Source: CAWFQB01 sp965277875 (GTDB taxonomy: Bacteria > Armatimonadota > Chthonomonadetes > Chthonomonadales > Chthonomonadaceae). From it: DNA of 64,000 nucleotides. Below are positions 37,604 to 46,159 of this stretch, in pieces. The stretch lies in assembly GCA_965277875.1 (NCBI GenBank), contig CBDIDV010000002.1:1426001-1490000 (forward strand), written 5' to 3'. The notes below the pieces were generated by a model. It was not told the DNA's origin. It did not search any database and saw only the letters and a list, made by a program, of their open reading frames with translations. How positions within the stretch are numbered: the stretch's first letter is position 1; each line of letters starts with the position of its first letter. Made by a program: the position numbers and the translations under genes.

Positions 37604-38449
37604 TTATTTTCCTTTCAGCGGCTCAATGTACGCGCCGAATCCTGTTCCCTGAAAGTTGCTTGACTTTTCATCGAAGTGGATCACGCAACCTCCCGGGTCC
37701 TGACACATCAGGGGTAAACTGCCGCGTATTATACTGTCCAAGCTGGTGATGCCGTCGTAGATGTAGCAGGATAGTAACAGCTTTTTTTGCTCGTCTGTCA
37801 ACTTAGCGTAAGGCAGATTATTTTTGACAAGAGCATCAACGGACACAGTAGTCCTAAAATCGCGCATGACCTGCAAAGGAATCGTGTCCAATCGCTGTTG
37901 AACTGCCGTTTGCTCCAGCCACTCTCCCACGTTTTTCGCTTTCACATTTGAGACTGCTTTCGGAGCCTCATGCAGTTTATCAGTCGGGCGTGGGATATGG
38001 AGGTATGCTCGCAAATCAGCAGGCAGCGCGTTTTGAATCAGGCGAGGCATATATTCCGGTTGTTGAGGCACTTTCAGTATGCGTCGCGCCAGCAGGATCT
38101 GGCCTGGCTCGGCTTCGCGCCATGTCCAGTCATGCAGTTCCGCAATCGCGTCAAGCGCGGCAGATGCGCGAATGTTTTCCATTCGCACAATCAATGTTCG
38201 CTCCCGCAAAGGAGCGGAGGCCGTAATGGTCAGTCCCGTTTGTCTGGATAGCGCCTGCGTGAATGCTTCGACTGAGACCTCGCCAAGCGATAGGCGAACG
38301 CTTAGGGCGAGCTTTGCTTCGGTCGAAGCGGTCGGCCCGGAAGTAAAGTCGGCACTCTGAGCGACAGTCTTTTGGGCGCAGACGCATAACGGCATACCGA
38401 AGCAACATACTGTGACGCTGATAAGGAACAATGGCTGTCGAGTGTTCAT
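37604..38449 (-). CDS. Exported protein with STN-like domain (second)
   Basis: This 281-residue protein has a signal peptide (about 1-25, LFLISVTVCCFGMPLCVCAQ). An STN-like module at about 48-120 (LSVRLSLGEVSVEAFTQALS, LTITASAPLRERTLIV, ASAALDAIAELHDWTW) matches the secretin/TonB short N-terminal domain. The C-terminal 150 residues are not recognised. Its ATG overlaps the preceding gene as a 4-nt ATGA-type overlap, and its stop directly precedes the PQQ-propeller start. STN domains usually sit on secretins or TonB receptors; no such pore follows here. Confidence 0.8.
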   Translation of the reverse strand: MNTRQPLFLISVTVCCFGMPLCVCAQKTVAQSADFTSGPTASTEAKLALSVRLSLGEVSVEAFTQALSRQTGLTITASAPLRERTLIVRMENIRASAALDAIAELHDWTWREAEPGQILLARRILKVPQQPEYMPRLIQNALPADLRAYLHIPRPTDKLHEAPKAVSNVKAKNVGEWLEQTAVQQRLDTIPLQVMRDFRTTVSVDALVKNNLPYAKLTDEQKKLLLSCYIYDGITSLDSIIRGSLPLMCQDPGGCVIHFDEKSSNFQGTGFGAYIEPLKGK

Positions 38450-39276
38450 GGTCTGTTGCCCTCCGGCCCAATTATAGTCGGTTCACCGATTCGTTTGTTG
38501 TGGAGTTGCCCAGTCTGGTCGCGAACAATATGAGAAACATCGATGTGCATTTCTCTGCGTACTATGCCGTTTTCTGTGATTTCGCGTCCGCTGGTATTAA
38601 CAGGGTCTGCAGTCAGGTACGATTTAGGAAATCCCGCAAGTAGACTTGACAGCACATCCCATTTTTGATAGGTCTGAGGCATATTGAAAAGCCATACGCT
38701 TTGAGCAAATACTTGAAACTGTTCGGGACGAAGATCACGGGCGTAGAAGGTCTGCGTCCCAGAGATAGCGCGGTATTGCTCCGGCGATAGGGAGACCAGA
38801 AGCTGCCGCAGCAGAGGATTGGGGCGGGCGTTGGAATCGGTAATGGGAGCTAAAGCAAGGGCGCGGCGGATTTCCTTCGCCATCTGCTGCATTTCACTCA
38901 GGTGCATTTGAGGACGCTGTTTCGCATTGTTAAACTGCTTACTCATCAGCACCGTGCCGCTTCGCGTCAGCGTCCACTTATAGCCATAGGCGTCGGCAAT
39001 ACTGTTCAGCGCGTCACGCACGGTTCCCACACATTCAAGGCTGGCTGTTTGCAAAGCCGGTTCTCCATCTGCCACAATGTTAATGTGCGAGACAGACTGC
39101 ACAAGATGTAGAGTAGCATCCAGCGTGGCCTCGTTCTGCCTCATATTGAGTTTTGCCTCCAATGCCGGAGGCATATCGTTCTGCTGGGTTTGCGCTGAAC
39201 CAGCCGATGCGCAAACGACCAAGCAGGCAAATTGCAATCCCGACAAAGCTGTATTGACTTTGTATAAGCCTCGCAT
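38446..39276 (-). CDS. Exported protein with STN-like domain (first)
   Basis: This 276-residue protein has a signal peptide (ALSGLQFACLVVCASAGSAQ). An STN-like N-terminal module follows (LNMRQNEATLDATLHLVQ, INIVADGEPALQT, VRDALNSIADAYGYKWT). The rest is helical with no recognised family. ATG 39276 is chosen because AGGAGGA lies 7 nt upstream; the in-frame extension to 39303 is weaker. It is the first of three coupled genes and resembles the next gene in layout (signal, STN-like, unknown C-terminal half), suggesting an old duplication. Confidence 0.8.
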   Translation of the reverse strand: MRGLYKVNTALSGLQFACLVVCASAGSAQTQQNDMPPALEAKLNMRQNEATLDATLHLVQSVSHINIVADGEPALQTASLECVGTVRDALNSIADAYGYKWTLTRSGTVLMSKQFNNAKQRPQMHLSEMQQMAKEIRRALALAPITDSNARPNPLLRQLLVSLSPEQYRAISGTQTFYARDLRPEQFQVFAQSVWLFNMPQTYQKWDVLSSLLAGFPKSYLTADPVNTSGREITENGIVRREMHIDVSHIVRDQTGQLHNKRIGEPTIIGPEGNRP

Positions 39277-39298
39277 AACATTCCTCCTCAGATCGAAT

Positions 39299-39330
39299 GC
39301 CACCGTAGATCAACGCTGATCTACGGTGGC
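39299..39330. promoter_or_regulatory. 14-bp perfect palindrome upstream of the STN-STN-PQQ operon
   Basis: GCCACCGTAGATCA, a 4-nt loop ACGC and TGATCTACGGTGGC stand 22 nt upstream of the operon start codon. There is no T run. It could be a terminator for the 39394 gene, an RNA stabiliser or an operator. Confidence 0.5.
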
Positions 39331-39393
39331 GCGTTCTTGAGACTCGCGCTCTACACTCTTGCATGGGTTGTGTTAAGGACGACGCATTGCTCG

Positions 39394-39909
39394 CTAGAGC
39401 AGCGAGTAGCTGACTTGCGCGAAAGAGTATGGCTTAGGGGTTCCAAAGCCCATCGAGCCATAAACGCGCATAGAGGCTGACAACGTACAGGGGTACAAGC
39501 CATAGACGAACGCTGTGCCAGGTGACGGGTAATTGTCGTTGCCACCGGAAGAGTAACCGCTGACTTCTATGGGGATGGGATTATTTGACTGTGAGGAGCT
39601 GCGCGCTCCTGTGTTGGCCGACGTGGAACCGGACACACTAACGACGCCCTTGACGTTTGCGGCGTAGTCTATTTCTCCACTACCTGTCCAGTATAAATGG
39701 GTACTGTAACTCACAGAGAAACCATTGTCGCCGGTGAGGCTGCAAGAGCAGGTCTTATCATTACAAACTACTCCCTGACCAGCACTAAGCGAGGCCGGGG
39801 TGGGGGTGTAGATTCCTTGTTGGAAACCCCATTGCGCACGGGAGGCGGCGGGGATGCTGATGCATAACAGGATGAACGCGACGAAACTGAGCGATTTTCC
39901 AAACTTCAT
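39394..39909 (-). CDS. Secreted Ser/Gly/Asn-rich protein of unknown function
   Basis: This 171-residue protein has a clean signal peptide (MKFGKSLSFVAFILLCISIP, cleavage near SRAQ) and a mature part rich in Ser, Gly, Tyr and Asn with a paired-Cys motif CNDKTCSC (about 49-56). The low-complexity beta-type composition resembles a surface or spore-coat-like protein, but no family is recognised. AAGGAG lies before the ATG. It lies upstream of, and in the same direction as, the STN-STN-PQQ genes. Confidence 0.75.
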   Translation of the reverse strand: MKFGKSLSFVAFILLCISIPAASRAQWGFQQGIYTPTPASLSAGQGVVCNDKTCSCSLTGDNGFSVSYSTHLYWTGSGEIDYAANVKGVVSVSGSTSANTGARSSSQSNNPIPIEVSGYSSGGNDNYPSPGTAFVYGLYPCTLSASMRVYGSMGFGTPKPYSFAQVSYSLL

Positions 39910-40050
39910 GGCAGAACTCCTTCAGGTGAGTGATGATGCGCGGTAGGAACGCTTCAAGATGAAGCAAGATAATGTAGGAAGCGCAAAATACTCAGGCGGA
40001 GCGCGGGCAGGCGTAGTGGAGAGTAGCGTCAGGATGTATAAGAGGATAGC

Positions 40051-40119
40051 AGGAAGGCGCGACACGCGCAGGAAGGCGCGACACGCGCAGGAAGGCGCGA
40101 CACGCGCAGGAAGGCGCGA
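40051..40119. repeat. 19-bp tandem repeat, 3.6 copies
   Basis: AGGAAGGCGCGACACGCGC is repeated three times without mismatch, plus AGGAAGGCGCGA. It lies in the noncoding stretch 39910-40436, which otherwise holds no gene. The unit contains the self-complementary GCGCG/CGCGC core. Confidence 0.92.
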
Positions 40120-40378
40120 TAAACAGAGATAATGTAAGCAGTATGTTTTTTGCAGAAGGGCATACTATGCCTCCGAACACCGCAAAAGAACCAGTTGACG
40201 CTACTGCCTTAGTATATCTTGCTTTGCCAGTGATGTCAACAGCTTTGCACATGATCTACGAATGTTTTTGCAACTATTTTTGCTTAATATCCCTTACCGG
40301 ATGTTTCCTCCACGAAAAATCATGTTTTACTAGGCGTTGTTTATGCAAATATACGCTTTAAATATAGCTAGAGGTACA

Positions 40379-40409
40379 CAAAGGGTTCTGCGAAAGGCAA
40401 AACCCTTTA
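40379..40409 (-). terminator. Terminator after the aldo/keto reductase gene
   Basis: AAAGGGTT-TGCC...GGCA-AACCCTTT forms a stem-loop 28 nt beyond the aldo/keto reductase stop on the minus strand, followed by GTGT and weak T enrichment. Confidence 0.55.
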
Positions 40410-40436
40410 TGCTTTATCATATTTGATAAATAGACG

Positions 40437-41405
40437 CTACCAGGCATAATCTTCGGGGGCGGTCTTCTTGCCGGGGAAGATTTCGTCCAGTTTCTTGTTG
40501 GTGTCATCGGAAATTTTTATGTCCAGGGCGCGCAACTGCCCCTCTAGCTGTTCGATGGTGCGCGGGCCGATGATGGGGGCGGTGATGGCCGGGTTTTGCA
40601 GCATCCACGCAATCGCCACATCGGCGGGCTTGTCGCCGATCTCACGGCACAGGGCTTCCCATGCCTCGATCTTGTCCCGATTTTTTTCCAGTTGCTTTTG
40701 TACGCCCTCGCTCGCGCGCCGACCCTGATTTTCCTTTTCCAGTACGCCGCCCAGCAGTCCGCCCGCGAGCGGCGACCAGGGGATCACGCCCAAGCCATAC
40801 GCCTCGCTCGACGGGATCACTTCCAGTTCGATGTTGCGGTTAAGCAGATGATAAATGCTCTGCTCCGAGACCAGTCCGAGTGTGCCGCGCCGCTTCGCCG
40901 CTTCATTCGCCTGCGCGATGTGCCAGCCCGCGAAGTTGCTGCTGCCCACATACAGGATTTTGCCCTGCGCGATGGCGACCTCAAATGCTTCCCACAGTTC
41001 GTCCCATGGCGCGTCCCGCCAGATGTGGTGCATCTGGTACAGGTCAATGTAATCAGTCTTCAGGCGTCGCAGGCTGTTATCGAGTTCGCGGCGGATGGTC
41101 AGTTTGTTCAGCCGATTTTGGTTGGGCCAATCGCCCATGTCGCCGTACACTTTTGTGGCGATCACGACTTTTTCGCGCCGCCCGCCGCCCTGCGCCCACC
41201 ATCGCCCGCATATTTGCTCCGTGATGCCTTCGCCTTTTTTCCAGCCGTACACGTTCGCGGTATCGAAAAAGTTGATGCCCAGGTCGAGGGCTTTGTCCAT
41301 GATGGCGTAGCTATCGGTCTCGCTCGTCTGCGGCCCGAAGTTCATGGTTCCCAGACACAGCCTGCTGACCTTCAGCGCGGTCTTGCCCAGATTCACATAT
41401 TGCAT
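40437..41405 (-). CDS. Aldo/keto reductase
   Basis: This 322-residue NADPH-dependent oxidoreductase has the aldo/keto reductase tetrad region: FFDTANVYGWKKGE (Asp, Tyr), ATKVYG (Lys) and LYQMHHIWRD (His). VSEQSIYHLLNR, GVIPWSPLAGGLL and IIGPRTIEQL belong to the nicotinamide and C-terminal loops. The family reduces aldehydes and ketones; its sequence type is close to YhdN/YajO-like or general stress proteins. ATG 41405 (MQYVNLG) is chosen with GGAGG upstream, in place of the longer frame to 41492. It stands alone. Confidence 0.92.
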   Translation of the reverse strand: MQYVNLGKTALKVSRLCLGTMNFGPQTSETDSYAIMDKALDLGINFFDTANVYGWKKGEGITEQICGRWWAQGGGRREKVVIATKVYGDMGDWPNQNRLNKLTIRRELDNSLRRLKTDYIDLYQMHHIWRDAPWDELWEAFEVAIAQGKILYVGSSNFAGWHIAQANEAAKRRGTLGLVSEQSIYHLLNRNIELEVIPSSEAYGLGVIPWSPLAGGLLGGVLEKENQGRRASEGVQKQLEKNRDKIEAWEALCREIGDKPADVAIAWMLQNPAITAPIIGPRTIEQLEGQLRALDIKISDDTNKKLDEIFPGKKTAPEDYAW

Positions 41406-41519
41406 TGGTTTGCTGCCTCCGTTAGTATTGTTGTGCGCTATGTTTACTGCCTCGCAAACATGTTTGTTCACACAATCCATTACTACGGCCAATCTGAAGA
41501 GATGTTTCTGTGTGGGACG

Positions 41520-41744
41520 TCACGCCTGTTTTAGTTTTTGGATGGCCTGGAGAACGGCCCGACGATGCCCGGCGACAATCCTCCATTCGGGCAGGCGACC
41601 GACAAGGGCGCTGCCGTTCCATCCCGTTTTCGCGTCCGGCCTGTGTTCACGCAGATGTGCCGCAATATACTGCTCCAGGATGTGTAGATGCGGACGATTG
41701 TAGGCCCATAGCACATGCCCGCAGCAGCGCGTTTGCAGCCACAA
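41520..41744 (-). pseudogene. C-terminal remnant of a small zinc-ribbon-type protein
   Basis: The reading frame from TAA 41763 onward gives FGLPLWLQTRCCGHVLWAYN, then RPHLHILEQYIAAHL, GWNGSALVGRLPEW and a final VLQAIQKLKQA. The pattern (CCGHxLWAYNRxHL, SRLPxW-like) resembles, from memory, a family of about 120-140 residues whose N terminus has another Cys pair. Here that part is missing and a TAA precedes it. A TTG at 41744 without a ribosome site is the only start. It is probably a truncated gene left 11 nt behind msrA. Confidence 0.45.
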
Positions 41745-41774
41745 CGGAAGGCCAAACCAATTTTACCCGTTCTG

Positions 41775-42449
41775 CTACGGCTTCAATTTCGACTTGAAGC
41801 GGGCGCGAAAACTTGCGATCTCCGGGCCGATCACGTTCGCGCAGTAGGGCTGCGTCGGGTGCTGGTTGTAGTAATCGAAATGGTAGCTCTCGGCGCGATA
41901 AAAGCGGGTGAAGGGCTTGATCTCGACGACGCTTGGCCCAGGCCATACATGAGACGCATTGATTTTGCGTATCGCCGCCATCGCTGCCGCGCGCTGCGCC
42001 TCATCATGCGTAAAAATGATGGCGCGATACTGTGGCCCCTCGTCCGGCGCTTGTTGGTTGGGCGTACTGGGGTCGCGGGTTGTCAGCAGCACGGTCAGCA
42101 GATCGGAATACGTGATTACTTTCGGATCAAACGTAATGTCCAGGCTCTCGGCGTGACCCGTAGTTCCCGTTTCCACCTGTTCGTAGCTGGGATTGGCGGT
42201 CTTGCCGCCGGCGTATCCCGGCACTGTCTTTTCAACGCCTTTGAGCTGCTTGAAGATGGCTTCCATACTCCAGAAGCAGCCTGCCGCGAACGTAGCCTTT
42301 TCCATGCCCGCCTCGGTTCGCGCGACCGTGGGCGACGCTTTTGGCGGCGCGGCGGAGCAGCGCGGCGAAGTAAAGCAGAGCGCCACAGCAGTCAGCGCAA
42401 ACAGGCAAAGTGTCCTCAAGTCGAATGTACGGTTTATCTTAACGTTCAT
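41775..42449 (-). CDS. msrA: Peptide methionine sulfoxide reductase A, exported form
   Basis: This 224-residue protein has a signal-like N terminus (LCLFALTAVALCFTSPRCSA) and then the MsrA core: FAAGCFWSMEAIF with the catalytic Cys at 58, VPGYAGGKT, GHAESL, and QYRAIIF. It reduces methionine-S-sulfoxide in proteins, here presumably outside the cytoplasm. The usual GCFW-C/G position carries Ser. GAGAGG lies 6-7 nt upstream of the ATG. A truncated gene follows closely. Confidence 0.93.
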   Translation of the reverse strand: MNVKINRTFDLRTLCLFALTAVALCFTSPRCSAAPPKASPTVARTEAGMEKATFAAGCFWSMEAIFKQLKGVEKTVPGYAGGKTANPSYEQVETGTTGHAESLDITFDPKVITYSDLLTVLLTTRDPSTPNQQAPDEGPQYRAIIFTHDEAQRAAAMAAIRKINASHVWPGPSVVEIKPFTRFYRAESYHFDYYNQHPTQPYCANVIGPEIASFRARFKSKLKP

Positions 42450-42667
42450 AACAGCCTCTCTTCATGATCTTTCTTCCGGTTCTTTCTTTTCGGATGCAAG
42501 CGCAGCAAACGATGTTAAGCGTCCAGCCATTGTTGCAGCGATGGAGCGCACATTTACATAACTGCCTGCGGCAGCAAAAAGTTCGTTAAGGCGTCTTGTC
42601 CTTCACCGGCGCGGCCTCGAACTTTGCCAGTAAGATAATGTGCCTGGGACATGAACGCAACGCGCGG

Positions 42668-44830
42668 CTATTTTGCCTCTTCTGCCTGCACGGCGTCGCC
42701 GTGCAGCAAAGCGAGGATGTCAGGGCCATAAGCTTCCAGTTTTTTCGGCCCTATGCCCGGAATGATGCTCAGGGTTTTCAGCGTGGCGGGATTGATCTGC
42801 GCGAGACTTCGCAGCGTCGCGTCGCCGAACACGATGTAGGGCGGCAGCTTCTGGCGCTCGGCCTCGATGCGCCGCCATGCTCGGAGCCGCTCAAAACGGT
42901 CGTCTTCATCGGCGTCCAGAGGCGCGTTTGCCGTCTGTTCGGTATCGTAAGAGGCTGTGCGTCCACCGGTGCGCGGCGCAGTCGTGCGGGCCGCGCCGGA
43001 CGCCGATTGCAGCGGATTGGCAAGCACGACCGCGCCTTCACGCGGCGCGTCCCGGCCCGCTTCGGTCAGGGACAACAGCGGGTATTCGGCCTCGCGATCC
43101 AGCTTGAGAAAGCCGTCCTCGACAAGCGTATCCACAAAGCCGCGTAGTACCTTGAGCGTGAACCCGGCCAACGCGCCGTGATGGTCACAGCGTTCTTTGC
43201 TGACAGGGCTGTCCGGCGCTCCGAGCAGCACTTTGGTGATCCCCGCGCGGCCCAGAGGAAACGGCAGGGACAGCAGGCATTCCAAAATCACGCGTCCCAC
43301 GTCGGGAACCTGAACCGAGTTCGGGGCCTGCGCTTTGGCGGGGGCCGCTTCTTCTGCGATACCCAGGCAGCGGTCGCAGGCCGTGCCGCAGGGATCAAGC
43401 GCCTGGTCGAAATGCTGCGACAGGGCGACATGGCGGCACTCGGCTCCGTCCGTATACGTCAGCATGTCGGCCAATCGCCGTTCCTCATGCCGCCTGCGCT
43501 CCCCAAGCAATTCGTCTAGCAGGGCGCGTGACGTGGGCGGCGCAGGCGGTATCTCGATCTGAAACGCGTATCCGCTTTCCAAGTGCCGCTTTACCATGCC
43601 GCTGCGCTCCAGCAGGCTAATAGCGACGCGCAGGCGCGTGGCGTACTTGTTATCCGTCGCTTCCGCGCCCCACACCTCGGCCTGCACTTCCGCGGGTGAC
43701 ACATACCCCACGCCCTTGCCGATACGTCCTTTTAAGGCGCGGTACGTGTCGCGCACATCCGGCAGAGTGACCTCGTTTTGGCGCGTCCATTTATTCAGGT
43801 TGGTCTTGTCGCTTGGCGCGACGAGCAGGACGCAGCGCGAGGGCTTGCCGTCACGCCCCGCCCTGCCCGCCTCCTGCGAGTACGCTTCCAGCGATTCGGG
43901 CAGGGTAAAATGGATCACAAAACGCACGTTCGACTTGTCTACGCCCATGCCGAACGCGACCGTGGCGACGATCACGCGCGATTTGCCCAGCATGAAATCC
44001 TGCTGCACCGTGCGGCGCGTGGCCGCGTCCAGTCCGGCATGATAGAAACTGGCCTTGACGCCCTGTTTGGTCAGCATGTTCGCAAGCTGCTCGCACCTGT
44101 CCCGCGAATTGGCGTAGACCACGCCCGCCCCCGGCGTCTCTTTGCACACCTTTGCAAGTCGGCGCATCTTGTCGTCGGCATTGGCGCAGGGCATTACCTC
44201 AAGCCGCAGGTTGGCACGGAACACGGGCGCGGTCACGGGATCGAGTTTGCGGCCCAACTGCTCGCCGATGTCGGACTGCATCTCGGTCGTGGCCGTGGCG
44301 GTCAGGGCCAGCAGGGTCGGCGGCTCGCCCATTTCGCCCAGCATCTCTAAAGCCTTACGGATGAACAAATAGTCGGGGCGGAAATCATGCCCCCACACGC
44401 TCACGCAGTGCGCTTCGTCCACAACGACAAGGGACAGTCCTACACGCTGCAAAAGACGCAAAAACTCCTGCTGACGCAGGCGTTCCGGCGCGGCGTAAAT
44501 GAGCCTGTATGTGCCGTCTTCGATGCCAGCCACGCGCTGCTGCACCTCGTCCCTATCCAGGCTGCTGTTGATAAGCGTGGCCTGCGGGTACACGGCGGGC
44601 GGAAGGCCGTCCAGTTGGTCCTGCATCAAGGCGATCAGGGGGGAGATCACGAGCGTGGGTTTGGGCAGCAGGAGGGCGGGCAGTTGGTAGCACAGCGACT
44701 TGCCCGCGCCGGTCGGCAGGACGCCCAGTGTGTCGCGCCCGTCCATCACCTGCCGTATGATCTCTTCCTGCGACGAGCGAAAGTCGGCGTGTCCAAAATT
44801 TGCTTCCAGCGCGGCCCGTAAGTCCTGCAT
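42668..44830 (-). CDS. recQ: ATP-dependent DNA helicase RecQ
   Basis: This 720-residue SF2 helicase has LPTGAGKSLCYQLPAL (motif I), VVDEAHCVSVWGHDFRPDY (motif II and the RecQ aromatic loop), VYANSRDRCEQL, and VATVAFGMGVDKSNVRFV plus QEAGRAGRDG (motifs V and VI). The C terminus contains a zinc-binding cluster, an RQC region, and an HRDC-like domain with PPYIVFGDATLRSLA. RecQ unwinds DNA in recombination repair. The protein is longer than E. coli RecQ (609), mainly in the RQC-HRDC linker. GGGAAACGG precedes the ATG. Confidence 0.95.
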   Translation of the reverse strand: MQDLRAALEANFGHADFRSSQEEIIRQVMDGRDTLGVLPTGAGKSLCYQLPALLLPKPTLVISPLIALMQDQLDGLPPAVYPQATLINSSLDRDEVQQRVAGIEDGTYRLIYAAPERLRQQEFLRLLQRVGLSLVVVDEAHCVSVWGHDFRPDYLFIRKALEMLGEMGEPPTLLALTATATTEMQSDIGEQLGRKLDPVTAPVFRANLRLEVMPCANADDKMRRLAKVCKETPGAGVVYANSRDRCEQLANMLTKQGVKASFYHAGLDAATRRTVQQDFMLGKSRVIVATVAFGMGVDKSNVRFVIHFTLPESLEAYSQEAGRAGRDGKPSRCVLLVAPSDKTNLNKWTRQNEVTLPDVRDTYRALKGRIGKGVGYVSPAEVQAEVWGAEATDNKYATRLRVAISLLERSGMVKRHLESGYAFQIEIPPAPPTSRALLDELLGERRRHEERRLADMLTYTDGAECRHVALSQHFDQALDPCGTACDRCLGIAEEAAPAKAQAPNSVQVPDVGRVILECLLSLPFPLGRAGITKVLLGAPDSPVSKERCDHHGALAGFTLKVLRGFVDTLVEDGFLKLDREAEYPLLSLTEAGRDAPREGAVVLANPLQSASGAARTTAPRTGGRTASYDTEQTANAPLDADEDDRFERLRAWRRIEAERQKLPPYIVFGDATLRSLAQINPATLKTLSIIPGIGPKKLEAYGPDILALLHGDAVQAEEAK

Positions 44831-45075
44831 CAGTGTCCGTTTCCCTTTTCAAGCTGTCCGGCGCAGGCGCAATCATTGCGCCGCTCCTTATTTGCATCTT
44901 GTCTCTATTATACTCGCTGCCGGACGCGGAAAGCAGGAACCTGAAGGCGAAAAGAAACAGCGAAACGAAGCAGGCAAAACGAAAAAGGCAAAATGAAAGC
45001 CGGGGAACAAAGCAGGCGAGGCAGGGAGTCGGGTATTCGGTCTCTCCAACTTGGATCGAATGCAGCCAAAAGAAT

Positions 45076-46125
45076 TTACCCAGGCAATCCAGAGGCCAAA
45101 GGAAAAATATGATGCCCGCCGTTACCGGAGTTCTCGAAACCGCTCTGTATGTCAAAGATGTGGAACGCTCGACTAAATTTTATCAAGACTTGTTCGGCTT
45201 TGAACTGATACTCAGCGAGGATCGCCTGCACGCCCTGAGCGTCGCCGACCGCAATGTTTTGCTGCTGTTCAAGGAAGGCGCGTCTACACAACCCAGCCAG
45301 TACCCCGGCGGCCTGATTCCTCCGCACGACGGACACGGTACGCTGCACCTGGCCTTCGCCATCCAATCGGACGAATTGCAGCCCTGGCGCGACGTCCTGG
45401 CACAACACGACATCCCTATCGAAAGCGAAGTGACCGGCGAGCGCGGCGGACACAGCCTCTACTTCCGCGACCCCGACGGCCACCTCGTGGAACTCGCCAC
45501 CCCCGGCCTCTGGAAAATCTACTGAGTAGATGCCATATTCAATTCGGTTTAACGAATGCTTGCCGCAGAAGGGCGAAACATTATGAACGAAGCACAATAC
45601 TGCATTACCTTCAACCGAGCGACACTGATGCGGCGACGCATACGTAGAATGTTGGGTAGAGGAGCCTGCTTCTTTCCATTCACCTGGGACAAACCGCCCC
45701 CAGCACAAGCCGAGACCCTCCTGCGGTCTTGCCAGTCTAACGAACTGTTGCTGCCGCTGAAGGGTCGAAATTCCAACCCGAACGCCAGCGGGACGCTGCG
45801 ACCAACCTCCCGCGAGTAGTCCAGCCTCGACAACATCGCACGGCTTGAACTGCGCTCTGATCCTTGAGAGATTCAGAAACATTGCAATTAGCAGCAGAGC
45901 GATTGCGCCGAAGACGATCCAAATAGCGCCAAACGCGAGCGGACTGCGGGACAGATGGTACAGGGCTTGTATGACAAACAGCAGCGTCAGAGTTCCTGTC
46001 AACGCCGGGATGTGTTTTTCTATCCGAAGATCAGGCAGCCTTTTCCAGCAGTAAACCGTCAGACACGCGAAAGAGTTCACCGCGCACACATCGCGGTAGA
46101 AAAAGTAGGCGTCAAAAGAGTTCAT
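45076..46125 (-). CDS. Putative membrane protein whose frame runs antisense through the VOC gene
   Basis: From ATG 46125 the first 100 residues look like a real integral membrane protein. They contain aromatic-rich MNSFDAYFFYRDVCAVNSF and helices PALTGTLTLLFVIQALYHL and IWIVFGAIALLLIAMFLNL, then RIRAQFKPCD. Beyond about residue 115 the sequence loses protein character, and the frame stays open by chance or decay through the entire 45109-45525 VOC gene on the other strand. The true C terminus is unknown; a frameshift or gene decay near 45800 is likely. It sits behind two other small minus-strand genes. Confidence 0.3.
   Translation of the reverse strand: MNSFDAYFFYRDVCAVNSFACLTVYCWKRLPDLRIEKHIPALTGTLTLLFVIQALYHLSRSPLAFGAIWIVFGAIALLLIAMFLNLSRIRAQFKPCDVVEAGLLAGGWSQRPAGVRVGISTLQRQQQFVRLARPQEGLGLCWGRFVPGEWKEAGSSTQHSTYASPHQCRSVEGNAVLCFVHNVSPFCGKHSLNRIEYGIYSVDFPEAGGGEFHEVAVGVAEVEAVSAALAGHFAFDRDVVLCQDVAPGLQFVRLDGEGQVQRTVSVVRRNQAAGVLAGLCRRAFLEQQQNIAVGDAQGVQAILAEYQFKAEQVLIKFSRAFHIFDIQSGFENSGNGGHHIFPLASGLPG
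45109..45525 (+). CDS. VOC family (glyoxalase/dioxygenase-like) protein
   Basis: This 138-residue protein has two beta-alpha-beta-beta-beta modules: LETALYVKDVERSTKFYQDL with DLFGF, and later HLAFAIQSDELQPWRD with GHSLYFRDPDGHLVELATPG. The metal ligands His and Glu are visible (GTLHLAF, HLVELA). VOC enzymes include glyoxalases, fosfomycin-resistance proteins and extradiol dioxygenases; the substrate is unknown. AAGGA precedes ATG 45109, and ATG 45112 is equally possible. Confidence 0.9.
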   Translation: MMPAVTGVLETALYVKDVERSTKFYQDLFGFELILSEDRLHALSVADRNVLLLFKEGASTQPSQYPGGLIPPHDGHGTLHLAFAIQSDELQPWRDVLAQHDIPIESEVTGERGGHSLYFRDPDGHLVELATPGLWKIY

Positions 46126-46159
46126 AGAGTCTGCGTTACCTTTCCTGCCGTGCAAATGA

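Noticed and set aside
40051..40119. Possible CRISPR array
   Set aside because: Repeats are directly adjacent with no spacers and there are no cas genes.
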